From: Brachycybe producta
Taxonomy: Eukaryota; Arthropoda; Diplopoda; Playtdesmida; Andrognathidae
DNA length: 64,000 nt
Assembly (NCBI GenBank): GCA_036925085.1
Contig: JAUPFP010000037.1
Span: 1,446,001 to 1,510,000 of the forward strand
Direction of reading: 5' to 3'
Part shown: one piece after another, positions 58,377 through 64,000 of the stretch
How positions within the stretch are numbered: position 1 is the stretch's first letter
Layout: the number at the start of each line of letters is the position of its first letter
Position numbers and translations under genes: made by a program
Notes under the pieces: generated by a model
Seen by the model: only the letters and a program-made list of their open reading frames with translations
Database searches by the model: none
What the model was told of the DNA's origin: nothing

Positions 58377-61300
58377 ATCTGCTACCATCTCTGTAGTAAA
58401 CATATAAATTGACTAAAATTTTAGGTCATAATTTTGTAGATTGGCTAGTTGTTTTAGGCATTCTATTCATTGTCTAAAATGCTAATTGTTGTGTTTGTAT
58501 TTTAGAACTTAAAATATTCTAAGTCCTAAAAAGTTGCAAGATAAAAAAGACACACTTTGTTTTTGCACAGTAGTTAGACTTTGTGTTTATTTTCAGTAAG
58601 TAAGAGATTACATAAGATTTACATTGGTTTTTATGCATTGGTAGAGTAATAATGGAAATCCTCAATGAGGAAGGCCTTAGGGTTTGTGGATCCTTTTTGA
58701 GGACCCAGATCTTTACTTGTTAAATGTGTCATATCCCTAAACAATGGGATTGGGTCATTGTATTGGGTGTGGTTGGACCTTTAGTGGGTTAGTGTTAAAT
58801 AGGTCACTTATATTCAGTGGATATTATTTAGCAGAAATATAGAAAATATATATTTGTGAAAATACGATAGAACATAACACTAATAATTTTGCAAGTTCAC
58901 TTAAGAGTGACTTTGGAGAATAACTGATTGTATTCTCAAGAATATTAATTTTGATTAATTTTTGAATATTATTTTTTCATTTTTATTTTATTTTTTTATT
59001 TTGGTTAGTTATTGATTATTATTTTTATATTTATGATATGTAATAAATATTATAGTTAATATGATTAATAGAAAGAATTTAACTATGTGACGCTTTGTTT
59101 TTTGTGTTAGAAATGAATTTCACTTGTTATTTAACTAGTGGCATGTGTTTAACTAATTAAACTGCAGACAAATGTTACAGGAAATCAAAATTTTATTATG
59201 ATGGTGTTGGTCATTTTAGAAATTGTTTTTTTTTTTCTGTGTAAAAACAACAAAAAAACATGGAAATATATCATGCGGTTGAAATTTCAATTATGGAATT
59301 AACTGCATTGTTACGTATAACCTACTGTAACTAAACGTATTAATATATTCTAAGTCTTTACTCAACCACAGTCTCTAATCAGTAATCAGCATTATTTATA
59401 TTCTGAATGTTTTGTTCCAGTTGAATTCGTTTTAACTTTTAGATTATTATTAAACACGTTTAATCTTGTTTCATCATTGCAAATAACTTCTGTTTATAAG
59501 TTACTAATGTGTTCAATTAGAATATTTTAAACTCGTTTATTGCAGGATATTTAAATTTAATTTTTTTTTTTATCAATTTCTTCAGGAATTTTTTTTTTAA
59601 ATGTCCCTTAATTTGAATAACTGTTTTTTTTTTCCTTTACTATTTTTTGATAAATATTGTAATATGTGTTGCTGTGGTTTTATGGGATAGACAACACAAG
59701 TTATCGTTGAGGTTATTATAAATTATAATTAATAATAATTATGCTATATTATGTTTAAAATGGGTTTATGCAAAGTTAATTGTTTGGTTTTGAAAATGTA
59801 ATGTAAAATCGTTATTTGCATATTGTGCATATAATAAATTATCAACTGAAATACATGTGTATTAAAATGAAAAGAAAACTGTTTAACACGAAATGGAAGG
59901 GAAGAGAATATTTTTTCGTGTTAAAGGGATTTTACTGTAGGTATGTCCGCTATATATTCCATTGTTATATATAGTAATTACCCATAGCTTGTTAGGTTAG
60001 GTTAGATTAGTTAGTTGAGGGTTTTATCAAACATCCAAAATGACTTTTGACTAGGAAAAAAAAAACTAGTTTTAACTAGGAAAAAAGACTAGTTTGAATT
60101 ATTAAAAAATTTTTTTACTAATTTTGAAAATGTACTGTAAAATGCACACAGTATATATAAGCTTTATATGCTGTAATGGAAATTCTGTAATTTGATAGAG
60201 CTACATGCAGCAAATATTTTTTTTGTCATATTTCTCCTATTTCCTATTTTGAAACGACTTTTGAGTTGATATAATAAAAAAATACATAGAGGAATTATGT
60301 CATGTTTTTTGTCTTTTTCACAGTAAAATAGTAGTTTGACTGACAGCCATTTGCAATGATTGTTGGTATGTTTTTTTTAAAAAAATCTTTGGCCTAAAAG
60401 ATGAAAAAAGTGATAAAGCAAAGCTGTTTTGCAGTGAAATATTACGCCAATCAGAAAATAATTAAATTAAATAGTCCACATTTTCAAAAAGAAAATAATA
60501 AAATAATATGCTTAAAGAAGAAAAAGATAAATAAAATAGAAATTTGTGCAAATTTTTCACAATTGCTATTTTTCCTGAAGATTGATTTTAGTTGTTTCAT
60601 CCTTAGTTACATTTTTAAGCAAACGTGAATTCTATATACATATGTATATGCCCATGTTGAGTGTGGTTTTTTAACCACAAAGTAAGATTTACTTAAGTAA
60701 ATCCAGTCGTCGGTAGAATTTAAAACCATAAAAAAACAAAAGCAAAAGTTTTCTTATTGTTATTTTTAATTTATTATAAACGTCAGCCACCTTGTTACTA
60801 TGTTACATAATAATTTGTGTCTGAATTTTGTACTAGTTTAATTCATAAGTGTTTTGATTTCTTTATATACAAAATATTCAGTTTATTTTATTATTTTAAA
60901 AAAAAAAGAAAAGCTTAAACCATGATGACAACAGACAAAATCCTTTATAGTGATTCTATGGAGAGTTAAGTTTTACTTTGTTGAAGCTTAGCTTTTGTCT
61001 TTAAGCAACGATTTTAGAATAAGGCCAATAGTTATGGTATGTTAATTAATAATTAAACTCACAATTGTTTTTTTTATATATATAAATCATGCGTTTAAAA
61101 AATACAGAGGACAGTTTGACGAATTTCCAAGCTTATTATTTTAATTAGATTAGCTTAGAACTGTTAATAAATAATATTTGGCATAATCTGGAAATATGAA
61201 ACTGGTCTACATTTATTTAAAATAGGTTTATGGATATTTAAATTTTTTATGTAAAAAATGAAAACTATGGATGTTTTTTATAAATATTTACAACAAATAA

Positions 61301-61400
61301 CTTTTATAAAGCTAACAGGTTTATTTTTTACTAAAAAAAACATTTCAAGACATTTTTGGCTTGATCTTTATTTGCATTTTTTTAACTGTTCTAAAAGAAA
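58377..61400. other. Intergenic, no gene seen
   Basis: Mostly AT-rich noise. 58440-58490 matches 8155-8200 (GTTGTTTTAGGCATTCTA, then TCTAAAA). 58660-58810 has TGGGTCATTGT-like words akin to the minisatellite at 754-880. 59868-59943 is a short foldback with TTTAACACGAAA and TTCGTGTTAAAG ends, like a minimal pogo-type element. Confidence 0.45.
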
Positions 61401-61404
61401 ATAT

Positions 61405-61960
61405 TCATTAAGCAGGTTTTAAAGTATAAAACACCTCTCGAACTCTGGTTATTGTCTTTCAGGAGAAAAATTAATAAAAAAAACTTGAAAATGTTTTAGA
61501 AATTAGAAGGGTAGCTCGATTACTTAAAAGCATTTCCACATTGATATATAATTTAAAATAAGCTTTTTTGTCATTTTGAAAATAACCCAACTTTAAGCTG
61601 GTGATATTTTTTTAAAAAAAATTTAAATAAAAAGTTTATTTTGAAATATATATCCACGTGAAAAACACTGTACTTTTTATTAAAAAGGTTTAAAGTTTTA
61701 AGAGCAACACCAAGAAGAAGTTGATAGTGTTGATAGTATTAAAAACTAGAACAATAGCTCATGTTGATATATAATGTATTTTAAAATAAACGTTTTATAT
61801 ACAAAGATTTAAAAAAAAAAATATTGTCTGCTTAAAGTTGGGTCATTTTAAAATATATCAACATGAAAAATACTAAATTAAGTGATTCAGCTACCCAATC
61901 TAGTTTCTAACACACTTTCAATTTCCTCTTAGTGTTGCCCTAAATCTCAGAAAAATCATG
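61405..61960. mobile_element. Two adjoining MITE-1 copies (10 and 11)
   Basis: Copy 10 starts with TTTTAAAGTATAAAACACC and has TTTTAGAAATTAGAAGGGTA. Its right arm is reduced. Copy 11 (from about 61715) has AAAAACTAGAACAATAGCTC on the left and CAGCTACCCAATCTAGTTTC on the right. Confidence 0.65.
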
Positions 61961-63154
61961 GGTCTCATTACAGAAAAAGTCATAAAATTGTGATAGTCAT
62001 ACATTATAATGTGACTTGTTTTGCTCTCTTATTTTATGCTGTACACTAGTCATTGGCAGGAATATAACAATAATTGTTATACTACTTTTTGTGACGTGTT
62101 ACAAGGGTATGAGGTAGATATGACAATTTATTGTCACATGACAGTCTTATTTTTATTTTCTGTAATGAGGCGTCAGAGTTCGAAAATTAACTTTTCATAA
62201 AACAACAGACTTTTCACTGTATTTATTTCATTTTCACGTTTTATATAAAAATGAATCAAGTTACACCTAATGTTTTTATCTTTTATTATTCAAGTTTATT
62301 AAAGATAAGAAATTGAGATACATGTGTTTCTTATGCATCCACCCCCTAAAAATAATAATGAATAATAAATTATCTGTTATTTCTTTTAACAATAAATAGG
62401 TTTATTAATGGTTATATCACATTTCACGACTATGAACTAATTGATACAATCAAGCTCAAAGAATATGACTAGATTAATTAGCAGTTTAAAACTAAATTAT
62501 TTTTATCATATAAAAAATTGTTTTTTTCTATATATGGAACAACACAAAAGAATAAGTTGTAGTTCTATTTTTCATTTTCTCCTTCCTAATTGGAAATGCA
62601 TTTGTATTTTTGACAATTATCTCGAGGGCAACCCTTTTTAGTGTGTGGGCCATATAATAATTTTTTTTAAAAAAACGTTCTTAGCTAATTGTGGCCCCTG
62701 GTTTGAGCAATCCTAATTTAATAGGGGGTGTTTGATAAATTGCTTGCTTAAAAATGTAAATGGAAAAAAGGCGTTTGAGTTATGATAAATACATATTTGT
62801 CATCGGGGGGGGGGGGGGGGGGGGGGTTTCACGTACCTTTTAAGAAAGTACATTAAGAATAATTTTGATTCAAAATCTTCACTCATTAAAAATTCTTATT
62901 AAAATATTAAACTTATTCAATCTGTGAGACAGGTCTAAATTCACATTAATGATTAAATATGGTAGTAGACACATTAACGTTTTTTTTGTCGTCATTAGGC
63001 TTATCAATTAAATGGGTTAATCTCTATAATTTTTTTATATTCCTTATTGAGGAATTTTTTCTTTAAACTTTTATATCAATGCTAATATTAAAATGTAAAT
63101 TGGTTATAACTATTTAAAATTTATAAAAAAAAATGTTAAATGTCTAGGTGTTTG
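61961..63154. other. Intergenic with a G22 homopolymer
   Basis: 62805-62826 is a run of 22 G, the longest homopolymer in the window. No gene is seen. Confidence 0.55.
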
Positions 63155-63525
63155 AAGCTTAAGTTGTGTCATGAACAAGCTATTTTTTCGAACTCTTGAA
63201 AGTGTGTTAGAAACTAGAAGGGTAGGTTTATCCTTTCAGGATATTTTCATGTTGATAATAATTAATTTTAAAAATAAAATTTTTATAGACAATCTTTTAA
63301 AATAAGCTTTTTATGTGTGTAAATGGAAGACGCTTAGCTGCTGATATTTTTTAAATTTTTGTCTATAAGAATTTTATTTTGAAAGATATTAACATGAAAA
63401 CATCCGTAAATAATCGAGCGATTCTTCTAGTTTCTAAACACTTTCAAGCTTCTCTTGATTTACACCTAAAAGACAGAATAATTAATAGTTTGAGTAGCAT
63501 TTACACTTTAAAACCATATTATGTT
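63155..63525. mobile_element. MITE-1 copy 12
   Basis: Full-length copy: GTGTGTTAGAAACTAGAAGG on the left and TTCTTCTAGTTTCTAAACAC on the right, with ACACTTTAAAACCAT near the right end. The open frame at 63379-63561 is only its right arm. Confidence 0.75.
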
Positions 63526-64000
63526 CTTTGTGGTCAGTTTTTTTTTTTCTTAATGCAATGAAATGCTAAACTAAAAAAACTTGAATGACGTGTTTGTGAT
63601 GTTTGGGGTTATTATTATTTATTTTGCGTTTTTTATAGAAAAACAAAATTGATGGAGAAAGTAAAAGGTTATATCTACTATTTTTTATAATTAAAAAAAA
63701 AAGGATTCCACAGGCACACACTCAGAATACAAAATAGGGTTATCCAATTTTAATTTAAATAATGTAAGAAAGTATTACTGGTTTAACAACTAGAACACAA
63801 TAAAAAATCAACAATGATTTTTTTCTCTCTCTTTCTCTCTGAGGAGGTAATAATAATTCGGACTATGGGCAGTTTGAATTGTTGTATTTGTTACAGCCAA
63901 TCAGTGGTTATTTTACCTAATACACCAATTTACCTTATAGGCCCACTTACTTAGTAAATTACTTTTTTTTTATGAAGGAAGAATATTTTTCAGATTTTGT
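63526..64000. other. Intergenic, no gene seen
   Basis: AT-rich sequence with a CT run at about 63824-63840. Nothing else is recognisable up to the window edge. Confidence 0.5.

Noticed and set aside
1-64000. Bacterial operons, phage or virus genes, ribosomal RNA
   Set aside because: No such open frames or conserved RNA segments are seen; the coding signals are spliced eukaryotic ones.

Overview
The window is AT-rich eukaryotic DNA, gene-poor and full of small transposable elements. Spliceosomal GT..AG introns, TATA boxes about 30 nt ahead of plausible initiators and AATAAA poly(A) signals are all visible. The four clear genes encode secreted, low-complexity Gly/Tyr/Gln/Pro-rich proteins, each with a tiny first coding exon of 4 to 7 codons and a phase-0 intron inside the signal peptide. 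That layout is typical of arthropod cuticular or structural protein genes, so an arthropod is the best guess. The sequence alone does not fix the order or species.

Layout: 0-6.9 kb is intergenic with several inverted-repeat (MITE-like) elements. 6.97-9.46 kb is gene A (+), a 238-residue Gly-rich protein. 10-12.9 kb is intergenic with a GC-richer transposon-like relic and a tRNA-like fragment. 12.97-17.94 kb is gene B (+), a modular 1232-residue secreted protein with a large QQQPSYGG array. 18-21.7 kb holds more MITEs. 21.7-23.2 kb is gene C (+), a 295-residue protein with Pro-rich and Ser-rich tracts. 24.6-25.7 kb is a hAT-type element with a perfect 8-bp target duplication. 26.8-30.5 kb carries exon-like debris: a diverged Kelch-repeat fragment (+) and a membrane-protein-like exon (-). 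32.4-33.6 kb is gene D (-), an 86-residue Gly/Tyr-rich protein with an inferred 3'UTR intron. 33.6-64 kb has no confident gene: one weak two-exon candidate near 44.8-45.4 kb, a possible noncoding transcript near 47.2 kb, and many transposon copies.

Genes A to D look like a loose, strongly diverged cluster of extracellular structural proteins. They share promoter type, exon layout and, in A, B and C, a short hydrophobic module of the kind SLLxxLhsKhhxxGLGhxhxxEhELV. B and C also share the first 11 bases of exon 2. No chitin-binding Rebers-Riddiford domain is clearly present, although B has a short stretch that resembles one. The family is therefore not one I can name.

At least a dozen copies of one foldback MITE (called MITE-1 here) and several other families occupy much of the intergenic DNA. 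Some are nested in each other, one nearly fills the intron of gene C, and another fills the inferred 3'UTR intron of gene D.
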